A stretch of DNA of 64,000 nucleotides from Peribacillus acanthi (GTDB taxonomy: Bacteria > Bacillota > Bacilli > Bacillales > DSM-1321). The position numbers were made by a program, and so were the translations under genes. This document shows, piece after piece, positions 51,196-59,997 of this stretch. The notes beneath the pieces are model-generated. The model worked only from the letters and a program-made list of their open reading frames with translations, had not been told where the DNA came from and searched no databases. Numbering within the stretch: the stretch's first letter is position 1; each line of letters begins with the position of its first letter. Location: NCBI RefSeq assembly GCF_003073175.1, contig NZ_QBBX01000008.1, positions 127,964-191,963 of the forward strand. Reading direction: 5' to 3'.

Positions 51196-52869
51196 TTGAG
51201 TAGTAATGAAAAAATCCTTTCCGTTTTCGCTTTAGGCGGGGTAAATGAAATTGGTAAAAACATGTATGTTGTTCAATACTCCAATGATATTTTTATCATT
51301 GACTGTGGCGGAAAGTTTCCTGACGAGAGTTTGTTAGGTATTGATTTAATTATCCCTGATATTACATACCTAGAAGAAAATAGAGATAAGATTCGGGGGC
51401 TGATTGTCACACATGGTCATGAAGATCATATAGGTGGAATCCCGTATCTTTTGAAGAAAATAAATATTCCGGTTTATGCGACTCGTTTTACATTAGGATT
51501 GATTGAACTAAAACTTGAAGAACATCGGATTAAAGGCGATACGAAGCTAATTCAGATTGACTCGGAATCACTCCTTGAGTTGGGAGAAGTGAAGGTTTCC
51601 TTTTTTAGGACAAGTCATAGTATCCCCGATTGTCTTGGGATTGTGTTCCATACACCTGAAGGGAATGTCGTTCATACAGGAGACTTCAAATTTGATTTAA
51701 CTCCTGTAAATGATCAATATTCTGATATTCATAAAATGGCGGAAATCGGTCGGCAAGGGGTGTTAGTTTTATTATCTGAGAGTACAAATGCGGAGCGTTC
51801 TGGATTATCACCGACTGAACTAATGGTGAGTAGCCATATGGATGAAGCCTTTATGAGAGCTACAGGCAAAGTCATCGTTTCTACCTTTGCTTCTAACGTC
51901 AATCGCGTGCAACAAGTAGTTGATGCTGCAATTAAAACAAATCGTAAGCTCGCATTACTTGGAAGAAGTATGGTGAATGTTGTTTCAGTGGCGATAGAGC
52001 GTGGATATTTAAAAGTTCCTGAAGGAATGTTAATTGAAGCGCATGAAGCCTACAATTTGGATCCGGAAAAGGTAGCTATTTTATGTACAGGAAGTCAAGG
52101 TGAGCCAATGGCAGCTCTTGCCCGCCTCTCGACCGGAAACTATCGAGATGTTTCTATTTTTCCAGATGACACTGTCATTTTAGCAGCATCACCCATTCCA
52201 GGGAATGAACGTGATGTTTCGCGAATCATTGATAACTTATTCCAGTTGGGGGCAAAGGTCATTTATGGTTCTGGAAGTACTACAGGAATGCATGTATCGG
52301 GCCATGGCTATCAAGAAGACTTAAAGCTGATGCTGACCCTCATGAAACCGACTTATTTTATTCCAATCCACGGCGAATATAGAATGCTACACCACCATCG
52401 AACACTTGCTGAATCTGTTGGAGTGGAAAAAGGAAATACATTCATTATTGAAAATGGTGATGTAGTAGATGTGGAAAGCTCTATTGCCCGGCAAACAAGG
52501 AAAGTACCAGCGGGCGATACCTATGTTGACGGAATGGGTGTTGGTGACGTGGGAGACATGGTGCTCCGAGATCGAAAACAGCTCTCTGAAGATGGAATGC
52601 TAGTCATTGTTCTCACTATCAATAAACACGATCGAAAAATAGTGTCTGGACCTGATACAATCTCCCGTGGATTTGTGTATGCAAGGAATTCCGATGAGTT
52701 GCTTAAAGAAGTTAACCGTCTAGTGAAAAATACTGCTACCGACTTACAGGAAGCAAATATCAGACAGTGGAAAGTCATGAAACAAAATATTAAAAAAGTG
52801 GTTGGGCAATATTTATTTGCTCAAACGAAGAGAAAGCCGATGATTCTTCCTGTTATTATTGAAATTTAA
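51196..52869 (+). CDS. RNase J-family ribonuclease
   Basis: 557-residue metallo-beta-lactamase/beta-CASP nuclease. Motif HGHEDHIGG is intact (RnjB of B. subtilis has the degenerate HGHDEN), GDFKFDLTP, ALLGRSM, STGM(H)VSGHG and the C-terminal RKPMILPVIIEI are all present. RNase J acts as a 5'-3' exonuclease and endonuclease on mRNA. Start is TTG 51196 after AAGGAGG. It sits alone, without the def or rpoY neighbour of rnjA in Bacillus, so it may be RnjB or a third paralogue. A terminator follows. Confidence 0.9.
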   Translation: MSSNEKILSVFALGGVNEIGKNMYVVQYSNDIFIIDCGGKFPDESLLGIDLIIPDITYLEENRDKIRGLIVTHGHEDHIGGIPYLLKKINIPVYATRFTLGLIELKLEEHRIKGDTKLIQIDSESLLELGEVKVSFFRTSHSIPDCLGIVFHTPEGNVVHTGDFKFDLTPVNDQYSDIHKMAEIGRQGVLVLLSESTNAERSGLSPTELMVSSHMDEAFMRATGKVIVSTFASNVNRVQQVVDAAIKTNRKLALLGRSMVNVVSVAIERGYLKVPEGMLIEAHEAYNLDPEKVAILCTGSQGEPMAALARLSTGNYRDVSIFPDDTVILAASPIPGNERDVSRIIDNLFQLGAKVIYGSGSTTGMHVSGHGYQEDLKLMLTLMKPTYFIPIHGEYRMLHHHRTLAESVGVEKGNTFIIENGDVVDVESSIARQTRKVPAGDTYVDGMGVGDVGDMVLRDRKQLSEDGMLVIVLTINKHDRKIVSGPDTISRGFVYARNSDELLKEVNRLVKNTATDLQEANIRQWKVMKQNIKKVVGQYLFAQTKRKPMILPVIIEI

Positions 52870-52908
52870 AAACGAGGTCCCAATTTATTCTTTGGGACCT
52901 CGTTTTTA
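52868..52908. terminator. Terminator after the RNase J gene
   Basis: AAAACGAGGTCCCAA / TTGGGACCTCGTTTT perfect stem with T- and A-runs, usable in both directions. Confidence 0.9.
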
Positions 52909-52989
52909 AACATTTTAGAGTATCGAAACAACTAACTTCAAATTGTTGTTTTACTAACCCTTTGTTATCTTAAGTTGATAGGATAAACC

Positions 52990-54216
52990 TTATTTCTTCA
53001 CTCTCTCGCGACATAATTTTAATACGGCATTAAGTAAAACGTTAGCCCCTTTTGCACAGTCTTCATAGGAAGTTAATTCATCTTCACGATGACTGTATCC
53101 ATTTACACTCGGTACAAATATCATAGCCGAAGGGATAAAAGAAGCGATGAATTGAGCATCATGTCCAGCTCCGCTAAACATTCGATGTTCTTTATATCCT
53201 AATTCTTTGCAAGAATATTCTACTGCACCTACTACTTCCTCATCGAAATGAACTGTATCTCGATCCCATAATCGTGTTGATTTAATTGAACAGTCGTTTT
53301 GCAATACTGGCAGGTTTTCTACCATTGTTGTTACTTCTGCGATGACCCCAGGATCTTGATGTCGGGCCTCTAAAGTAAAGGTTACTTGAGAGGGAATGAC
53401 TGTGTGAATATTTGGATAAGCATTTATACGTCCAATTGTGTAGACAAGTTCGGAATCCAATCTCTGTAGTTGCTGCTGCATGTCTGCAATCATATTGGCA
53501 ACTGTGAACATTGGATCTTTGCGCATGCTAATTGGCGTTGTACCTGCATGATTGGATTCTCCAAAAACGGAGATTTCATAGCAAACCATTCCTAATACAC
53601 CTTCTACAACACCGATTTCTAAGTTTTTCCGTTCCAGAACAGGCCCTTGTTCAATATGTAATTCAATATAGGCGGTTGCTTCTTGTATACGATTTGTTAC
53701 CGGACCTTCAAACCCGCTTTCACTTAATGCTTCAGCAAATGTAATTCCGTTTTTATCTGTTGAAGCAAGCATCTTTGTTTTTTCAAATTTACCGGATAAA
53801 ACACCTGAAGACATTAGAGATGGTTCAAAACGAGCCCCTTCTTCATTTGTGAAATTAACAATCGTGATTGGATAGTCCAACTCGATATTTGCATCTTTTA
53901 TTGAATAGACAGTTTCTAAAGCAGTGAGAACTCCTAACACACCATCAAATCGACCACCTTTAATAACAGAGTCTAAATGAGAGCCTACTACGATAGGTGG
54001 CAAGTTTTGTTTTCCAGGTAATGTTGCGTACATGTTGCCCATATCGTCATAAACTACTGTCATTTCCAGTTCTTCGCATAGTTCTTGGAATTTCTTTCGT
54101 GCTGCAATATCTTCAGCAGATAATGAAAGTCTAGTTACACCATTGTTTTCCGTTTTTCCGTACTCACTAAATAACTCAACTAATTTTTGAAGGCGGTTAG
54201 CATTACACTTTATCAT
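52990..54216 (-). CDS. M20-family N-carbamoyl amino acid / allantoate amidohydrolase
   Basis: 408-residue di-zinc amidohydrolase of the AllC/AmaB/PydC group, which opens allantoate, N-carbamoyl-L-amino acids or N-carbamoyl-beta-alanine. GSHLDSVIKGGRFDGVLGV and NEEGARF hold metal ligands and catalytic Glu; FGESNHAGTTP is the dimer/substrate loop, SGAGHDAQF the last His. AGGGGGA precedes the ATG. Last gene of a reverse operon with a sodium:solute symporter. The beta-alanine genes nearby favour N-carbamoyl-beta-alanine as substrate (inference). Confidence 0.88.
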   Translation of the reverse strand: MIKCNANRLQKLVELFSEYGKTENNGVTRLSLSAEDIAARKKFQELCEELEMTVVYDDMGNMYATLPGKQNLPPIVVGSHLDSVIKGGRFDGVLGVLTALETVYSIKDANIELDYPITIVNFTNEEGARFEPSLMSSGVLSGKFEKTKMLASTDKNGITFAEALSESGFEGPVTNRIQEATAYIELHIEQGPVLERKNLEIGVVEGVLGMVCYEISVFGESNHAGTTPISMRKDPMFTVANMIADMQQQLQRLDSELVYTIGRINAYPNIHTVIPSQVTFTLEARHQDPGVIAEVTTMVENLPVLQNDCSIKSTRLWDRDTVHFDEEVVGAVEYSCKELGYKEHRMFSGAGHDAQFIASFIPSAMIFVPSVNGYSHREDELTSYEDCAKGANVLLNAVLKLCRERVKK

Positions 54217-54232
54217 CTGTAGTCCCCCTTAA

Positions 54233-55717
54233 TTATTTGACAACTTCTTCTGCTATTCTCGTAAACTCTTTTTTAACTAACAGGTTCGATAGTAAGCTTA
54301 CTGTCACCCCAATGAAAATATTAATTCCAATTGCTACAAATCCAATGTTGATATCATTAATGACACTTGGGATATTAGGGAAAATATTGACTAATTTAAA
54401 TTTAGTAACTGCGTTGAATAATACAATGGAAACCCCTGTTAAAATACCTGCAATAGCACCGTACTTATTCATAAACTTCGTATTAAAGAAACCGAAGATC
54501 ATCGCTGGTACCAATTGAGTGATTAAACCATAAGACATAATATTTAAAATAGCTAATGCATTTCCACCCGTGATAGTGAAAATATATGCTACTAAAATAA
54601 TCAATAAAACAAATAATTTAGATACTGTCAGCTGCTGATGATCGCTTGAGTTTGGTTTGATTACTCTATAAAAGCCTGTCATTAAGCCCACTGCTCCGGA
54701 CATTACCATAACGGATACGGGTACTAATGCGGTTAATATGCCAGCACCTCCAACAATCCCTACGAACCATGGATCGAATGTTTGCATCGTAAGTCGCAAT
54801 AACGAAAGGTCACCTTGTGGACCTTGTAAACCAGGTACTTGAATAATCGCTGCAAACCCGATGAAGAAAGCAAATAAAATTAAAATCGTATAAAGGGGTA
54901 ATGTGATTGCATTCTTTTTTAATGCTCGTTCACTTTTAGCTGAAAGTACTACACTAAAAGATTGAGGTAAGAGGTAAAAACCAAAGGCATTTAAAACAAT
55001 TGTAGAAATAAACCATGACATACTATAGCCTTCTGATGCGAAGGTTAATGCTTCTGGTTTGACGTTTTGAACAGCTTCGAATAAAGGCTGGATGCCGCCA
55101 AAGTAGTGATAAGGGATATAGACACCTAAAAATACAATTACAAAAAGAATCATGATATCCTTTAATACGGCATTCCAAGCAGATCCATGAATACCCGAGA
55201 TAGTAACATATATCGTAACAATAGCTGCCCCAATGGTTGAAGCCATTAATGGTGATATAGCTCCATAAGAAGCTTCGGAAACAATAATCCCTAATCCTTT
55301 TAATTGGATTACAATATATGGTACAAGTGCTAATAATCCGATGAAAGCCACAACGACACCCAAAGCTTTACTGTCATAATTTTTCATAAAGTATTGAGGC
55401 TGTGAAATAACGTTATGCTTATTCGCAAAACGCCAAATTTTAGGGATTATCCAATAGGAAAGGACATAAGCCAAGCAAATATAGGCTGGAACGTAGTACG
55501 CAGCAGCACCATTTGAATAGGCCCATCCACTACCTCCTAAAAAGGTAAAGGTTGTATAAACTTCACCTGCAATTAATAAAAATATGAATAGTGTCCCGAA
55601 GCCTTTATTTCCAACAGCGAACTCATTTACATTCATTTCTTTTCCGCGGGTTGCACGTATCCCTAAGTATAAAGCAAGAGCAGCAGTGAAAAAGATTATT
55701 ACTAAGGCAATGTTCAT
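54233..55717 (-). CDS. Sodium:solute symporter (SSF family)
   Basis: 494-residue SSF transporter with about 13 helices; GNKGFGTLFIFLLIAGEVYT, WIIPKIWRFANKHN and SGAVGLMTGFYRVI are typical. Sodium-driven uptake of an organic solute, probably the substrate of the amidohydrolase 16 bases downstream. GAGGGGAGTG precedes the ATG, and the start overlaps the DUF3311 gene stop by four bases, a pairing seen in many SSF operons. Confidence 0.9.
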   Translation of the reverse strand: MNIALVIIFFTAALALYLGIRATRGKEMNVNEFAVGNKGFGTLFIFLLIAGEVYTTFTFLGGSGWAYSNGAAAYYVPAYICLAYVLSYWIIPKIWRFANKHNVISQPQYFMKNYDSKALGVVVAFIGLLALVPYIVIQLKGLGIIVSEASYGAISPLMASTIGAAIVTIYVTISGIHGSAWNAVLKDIMILFVIVFLGVYIPYHYFGGIQPLFEAVQNVKPEALTFASEGYSMSWFISTIVLNAFGFYLLPQSFSVVLSAKSERALKKNAITLPLYTILILFAFFIGFAAIIQVPGLQGPQGDLSLLRLTMQTFDPWFVGIVGGAGILTALVPVSVMVMSGAVGLMTGFYRVIKPNSSDHQQLTVSKLFVLLIILVAYIFTITGGNALAILNIMSYGLITQLVPAMIFGFFNTKFMNKYGAIAGILTGVSIVLFNAVTKFKLVNIFPNIPSVINDINIGFVAIGINIFIGVTVSLLSNLLVKKEFTRIAEEVVK

Positions 55718-55917
55718 ACCGTTTCACTCCCCTCATTTTCAGGATCTAATTTATATACGATTAGTAGAGTGACAGATGATAATATCATCCATAAAGCAAC
55801 CCAAAATAGTAAGAACGGCAGTCCTAAAATATAGGGCTCAACACGGTTAGCTAATGGTAGTAGGACACATAGTCCTATGAAAGGGATAATTAGTAATAAT
55901 TTGGAATACTTTCTCAC
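55714..55917 (-). CDS. DUF3311 small membrane protein
   Basis: About 67 residues and two helices (LLLIIPFIGLCVLLPLA, LPFLLFWVALWMILSSVTLLI), the usual DUF3311 partner of SSF transporters. GTG 55917 lies 8 bases after GGAGAG; a GTG three codons upstream touches that site. It probably assists or stabilises the symporter. Confidence 0.82.
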   Translation of the reverse strand: MRKYSKLLLIIPFIGLCVLLPLANRVEPYILGLPFLLFWVALWMILSSVTLLIVYKLDPENEGSETV

Positions 55918-56054
55918 TTCTTTCACTCTCCATTCCTAAATGTCTTTCGCTTATACTTTTTTCACGTAAACACTTTTTACCTAATAGCGCTACAATCGAG
56001 ATATCTGGGAATTTTACAGTGAGGTTCAATTAGTTCATTGTGCATCTTTTAGAC

Positions 56055-56066
56055 CGGTTTAAACCG
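56055..56066. promoter_or_regulatory. Perfect palindrome upstream of the symporter operon
   Basis: CGGTTTAAACCG, 12 bases, about 140 bases before the DUF3311 start. Its binding factor is unknown. Confidence 0.3.
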
Positions 56067-56130
56067 TTCTTTCGTACAAATCAATGATTTTTGTTGAGGT
56101 TGTATTGTGTTAGTTTTTCTTCTGTGGTAA

Positions 56131-56232
56131 CTACTCTTCAATTTTATTCTCTTCTATCAAACATGCTTCAAGAACGTCGTTATGATTAGTCACTGTATTC
56201 ACTTCGCCATTAATTAAAGTTGTCTGATTCAT
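56131..56232 (-). CDS. Small hypothetical protein, 33 residues
   Basis: ATG 56232 has AGGAGAGTG 5 bases upstream, a very good site. The product begins MNQTTLINGEVNTVTNHNDV and ends LIEENKIEE; acidic and soluble. The order of residues loosely recalls the N-terminal half of ThiS-like sulphur carriers but lacks their C-terminal GG, so I do not assign it. It lies between pucR and the symporter operon and could be the first gene of the latter transcript. Confidence 0.5.
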   Translation of the reverse strand: MNQTTLINGEVNTVTNHNDVLEACLIEENKIEE

Positions 56233-56299
56233 TGGATCACTCTCCTGTCCATATGAAAGTTACAAAAAATATATCATAGCTTTTTAATAGATTGATATG

Positions 56300-56342
56300 A
56301 ACATAATGTAAAGTAGTTCCCTTAGGTGTTTTACATTATGTT
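56300..56342. promoter_or_regulatory. Inverted repeat before pucR
   Basis: AACATAATGTAAA (56300-56312) and TTTACATTATGTT (56330-56342), perfect 13-base arms separated by 17 bases, in the divergent region between pucR and the small gene. It is a likely operator for PucR or another regulator, able to serve both directions. Confidence 0.65.
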
Positions 56343-56394
56343 ATATTTTTCTGTATAAAGTATTGTTAAACCTTTTTTAAAGGGGAGGTAAAAT

Positions 56395-57963
56395 ATGTCT
56401 TATTCTCTGACGGTTCAAGATTTATTTAATAAAAACCATTTCCAAAAAGCGGAAATTCTCGCAGGTCATGATGGGGTTTTGAATACGATTAAGTGGGTTC
56501 ATATACTAGAATCGAAAGAGATAGGTACTTTTATTAAAGGAAACGAATTAATATTAACTACGGGAATTCAACTAACTAAAGAGAAGACTCTCTTTGAATT
56601 TGTTGAACAATTGATAAAAAAAGAAGCTGCTGGATTATGTATAGAATTAGGTGAACATATTCAATATGTGCCAGATAACGTGATCGAGCTGGCTAACCTG
56701 TATAATTTACCGATTATTGTATTTAACGAAATCGTTCCATTTATAGAAATAACTCAAGAAATACATAGCATGTTAATTAATCAACAATATGAAATGATTA
56801 AACGGTTAGAAAATTATTCACAAGAAATAAATAAATTAACTTTGAAAATCACTCATTATGAACATATTTTAATGAGACTAAATAAATATTTAAATGTTAA
56901 TGTCGCTTTTAACATCAACGGCCAACAACCAATGTTTATACCAAATGAAAAACACCATACATATAAGAAATTAAGAAGCGAATATGAAAAAATAGGGGTA
57001 GGAAAGCATTTCGCTAAATGTGAAGTAAATATATTAGAGGAAAGCTATGGAGAAGTATGTATTTTCTCTGAGAACCGCACAATAAATGAATTTGAGTTAT
57101 TAGTATTGGATAGAACAGTAACTGCATTATCTCAATATTTGTTACGTAGCCTATATATTGAAGAGAAACAAAATATTCACTCACGAGTATTATTGGAATC
57201 ATGGGTATATGGAACAGTGGAGGATTCTGTTATAACTTCCTTCTTGCAGGAACAGAGTTTTCATCAATTATTGAATTGCTCTTATTTTGTATTAATCGAT
57301 CACATAAAGAATTCAAAAAAACAATTTGATTTAAATTATTATAAATTATACTCCAGGACTATTTTTGAAAATAAAGGATTCGTTTTATTTTTATTAGAAG
57401 AAAAACAAAGGCTCGTTTATGTGATTGCAGATATATATGGATATGATATAAAACTACGTATCTTAGACTGTATAGAGAAAATCAGGAACTTTAGAAAGAA
57501 TAATAATTATATAGATTTAAATGTTACAACTGCTGTAGGACAGATCCTCAAGGATTATAAATTAATTCATCAAAGTTTCGAAACAGCTCAGGATACACTA
57601 TTAATCCGCAATAACGCTCTACAGCTTTCTTATTTTTATGAAGATCTCTACTTACATCAATTAGTTCTACAAATGCAAAAAAATAAAGCAATTATGGATT
57701 TGGCAAAAAACTATTTACAGCCCCTCTATGAATATGATGCTAAAAATAATGGACAATTAATTGTAACTCTACAAGTTTATCTACAATGTAATTGTCTAAA
57801 AAAAGAGACAGCAGAAAAGCTATTTATTGTCCGTCAAACTTTATATCATCGCTTGGCAAAAATTGAGGACCTAATAGGAAAGGATTATATGCTTCCGCCT
57901 AAACGTCTTGCGGTTGAATTAATGTTACTCGCTACACAATATAATTTCCAAGTTACTGATTGA
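56395..57963 (+). CDS. PucR-family transcriptional regulator
   Basis: 522 residues. N-terminal PucR domain (VQDLFNKNHFQKAEILAG, LESKEIGTFIKGNELILTTG, about 5-125), a middle region, and a C-terminal helix-turn-helix (VTLQVYLQCNCLKKETAEKL, RQTLYHRLAKIEDLIGKDY, about 455-515). Such proteins activate catabolism of purines, GABA or related amines when effector is bound. GGGGAGGTAAAAT precedes the ATG. Its place in the middle of the amidohydrolase, symporter, aminotransferase and dehydrogenase genes makes it their likely activator. Confidence 0.9.
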   Translation: MSYSLTVQDLFNKNHFQKAEILAGHDGVLNTIKWVHILESKEIGTFIKGNELILTTGIQLTKEKTLFEFVEQLIKKEAAGLCIELGEHIQYVPDNVIELANLYNLPIIVFNEIVPFIEITQEIHSMLINQQYEMIKRLENYSQEINKLTLKITHYEHILMRLNKYLNVNVAFNINGQQPMFIPNEKHHTYKKLRSEYEKIGVGKHFAKCEVNILEESYGEVCIFSENRTINEFELLVLDRTVTALSQYLLRSLYIEEKQNIHSRVLLESWVYGTVEDSVITSFLQEQSFHQLLNCSYFVLIDHIKNSKKQFDLNYYKLYSRTIFENKGFVLFLLEEKQRLVYVIADIYGYDIKLRILDCIEKIRNFRKNNNYIDLNVTTAVGQILKDYKLIHQSFETAQDTLLIRNNALQLSYFYEDLYLHQLVLQMQKNKAIMDLAKNYLQPLYEYDAKNNGQLIVTLQVYLQCNCLKKETAEKLFIVRQTLYHRLAKIEDLIGKDYMLPPKRLAVELMLLATQYNFQVTD

Positions 57964-58029
57964 GAGAATCCTTATTGAAAATGATAAAGCAATCTTCCTT
58001 TCATTAATTAAAACAAAGAGGAGTATCGT

Positions 58030-58311
58030 ATGTGCAGAAACATTAGAACATTGTTTAATTTTGATCCAATTGCTACCGATGAGGAGATTCATGCAGCAGC
58101 TTTACAGTATGTTAGAAAGATAACTGGCTATAACAAGCCATCCAAAGTTAACGAAGAAGCATTTAATCAAGCAATCAACGAGATTGCAATGGTTACTAGA
58201 AATTTATTGAATGATCTGCAAACTATTGCTGAACCCCGTAATCGTGAGGTAGAAGCTGAGCGTGCGCGCATCAAAGCAGCTAAAAGGTTTGGACCAAATA
58301 GTGAGGACTAG
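58030..58311 (+). CDS. DUF2277 family protein
   Basis: 93 residues. MCRNIRTLFNFDPIATDEEI at the N-terminus is nearly invariant in this family, followed by AALQYVRKITGYNKPSKVNE. Function unknown. AGAGGAGTATCGT precedes the ATG. It lies 66 bases after pucR and before a terminator. Confidence 0.87.
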   Translation: MCRNIRTLFNFDPIATDEEIHAAALQYVRKITGYNKPSKVNEEAFNQAINEIAMVTRNLLNDLQTIAEPRNREVEAERARIKAAKRFGPNSED

Positions 58312-58338
58312 AATGTGTTTATAGATTTTGAATCCGTT

Positions 58339-58377
58339 GAAGACTGCAAATATAAAGCAGTCTTCTTTCTTTTTCTC
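58339..58377 (+). terminator. Terminator after the DUF2277 gene
   Basis: GAAGACTGC / GCAGTCTTC with a 10-base loop and a T-rich tail. Confidence 0.85.
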
Positions 58378-58412
58378 AAATGTTGATAATGAAGTTTTAC
58401 TAGATAAGTTGT

Positions 58413-58453
58413 CAATGTGTGAAACAGTATTTAGTAAACGTTTTACATTGTGT
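58413..58453. promoter_or_regulatory. PucR-operator-like inverted repeat before the aminotransferase gene
   Basis: CAATGTGTGAAAC (58413-58425) and TTTTACATTGTGT (58441-58453). The right half shares TTTACATT and the left AATGT-AAA with the repeat before pucR, with similar spacing, so one regulator may bind both. Confidence 0.5.
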
Positions 58454-58523
58454 CTGATGATAATAGTGTCAACAAACTTCACAATAAAGTCAGGAGAAAC
58501 AATTTTCTAAAGGAGTGGCTTAA

Positions 58524-59876
58524 ATGGGAAACGTTCATATAGCTGAAAATTTAGTTGCTAAAGATGAGAAGTATGTATGGCATGCAATGAAGCCTTATAA
58601 CCCACAAGCAACAACCATTATTCAAAAAGCGAATGGAGCTTGGCTGACAGATATTGATGGTAATCGTTATTTAGATGCCATGGCTGGTTTGTGGTGTGTA
58701 AATGTGGGCTACGGAAGAGAAGAAATAGCAAAAGCAGCTTATGACCAGTTACTTGATAACAACTATACACCATTAACTCTCAGTCATCCTTCAGCAATTT
58801 TACTTGCCGAAAAAATTAGCGAATTATTGGACGGGGATTATGTGGTGTTTTTCTCTAATAGCGGATCGGAGGCAAATGAAACAGCATTTAAAATCGCTCG
58901 TCAGTATCACCAGCAAAAAGGCCAGGGAACCCGATATAAAATCGTTTCTCGATATCGCGCCTATCATGGAAACTCAATGGGAGCGCTTGCCGCAACAGGG
59001 CAGGCTGAACGAAAATACAAATATGAACCATTAGCACCAGGTTTTATTCATGTTAAAGCACCAGATCAGTATCGCTACAATGAAGATGGATTTAAGGATG
59101 CCAGCGACTTACCTTCCGTTAAGGTAGTGGACGAAATCATGACATGGGAACACTCAGAAACCATTGCCGCGATGATATTAGAGCCGATTATTACTGGTGG
59201 AGGTGTAATAATGCCTCCAGATGATTATTTGAAGGGTGTAAAAGAGGTTTGCGAGAAGCACGGTGCACTATTAATTGTAGATGAAGTAATTTGCGGCTTC
59301 GGACGTACAGGAAAAGCTTTCGGACACCAGCATTACGGAGTGAAACCGGACATTATTACAATGGCAAAGGGACTTACGAGCGCATATATGCCACTTTCTG
59401 CAACCGCAGTAAAGAGAGAAGTATATGAAGAGTTCACTAAAAACGGAAATTATGACTTCTTTCGCCATGTAAATACATTTGGAGGCTCTCCAGCGGCCTG
59501 CGCAGTGGCATTGAAAAACCTAGAAATTATGGAGCGTGAAAACCTATTCGAACAATCTTCAGAAATGGGTGCAATTTTAGTCTCTGAACTAAGAGCAAAA
59601 ATTTCAAACCACCCTCATGTAGGTGATATTCGAGGAGTAGGATTGCTCATTGGCATTGAACTTGTAGAAGATCGTAATACCAAAACTCCATTACCTGTTG
59701 ATAAAGTGAACCAAGTGATTGCTAAGTGTAAAGAACAACGACTCATTATTGGGAAGAACGGTGTAACAGTAGCTGGCTATAACAATGTATTAACACTATC
59801 TCCGCCATTAAATATTACGATGGAGGAAAAAGACTTTATTCTTGCAGGTTTAACACAAGCCATTGAATTATTATAA
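58524..59876 (+). CDS. Class III aminotransferase (beta-alanine/omega-amino acid:pyruvate type)
   Basis: 450-residue PLP enzyme moving a terminal amino group from beta-alanine, GABA or similar to pyruvate. DAMAGLWCVNVGYGREEIA, FSNSGSEANETAFKIAR, RYRAYHGNSMGALAATG, VDEVICGFGRTGKAFG and TMAKGLTSAYMPLSA (PLP Lys) are the marks of the omega-transaminase group. AAAGGAGTGG precedes the ATG. The next gene, a CoA-acylating semialdehyde dehydrogenase, would use malonate semialdehyde if beta-alanine is the substrate. Confidence 0.9.
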   Translation: MGNVHIAENLVAKDEKYVWHAMKPYNPQATTIIQKANGAWLTDIDGNRYLDAMAGLWCVNVGYGREEIAKAAYDQLLDNNYTPLTLSHPSAILLAEKISELLDGDYVVFFSNSGSEANETAFKIARQYHQQKGQGTRYKIVSRYRAYHGNSMGALAATGQAERKYKYEPLAPGFIHVKAPDQYRYNEDGFKDASDLPSVKVVDEIMTWEHSETIAAMILEPIITGGGVIMPPDDYLKGVKEVCEKHGALLIVDEVICGFGRTGKAFGHQHYGVKPDIITMAKGLTSAYMPLSATAVKREVYEEFTKNGNYDFFRHVNTFGGSPAACAVALKNLEIMERENLFEQSSEMGAILVSELRAKISNHPHVGDIRGVGLLIGIELVEDRNTKTPLPVDKVNQVIAKCKEQRLIIGKNGVTVAGYNNVLTLSPPLNITMEEKDFILAGLTQAIELL

Positions 59877-59997
59877 TTTTGATAGCATTCATTAGAAACA
59901 GCAGCGTTGTTGAGATTAATAGAATTAATGTAGTACCAATCGAATCCTATCTCAAATTGTGGAAAAATAGCTTGATAATCGAAAGGAGAACAATTAG

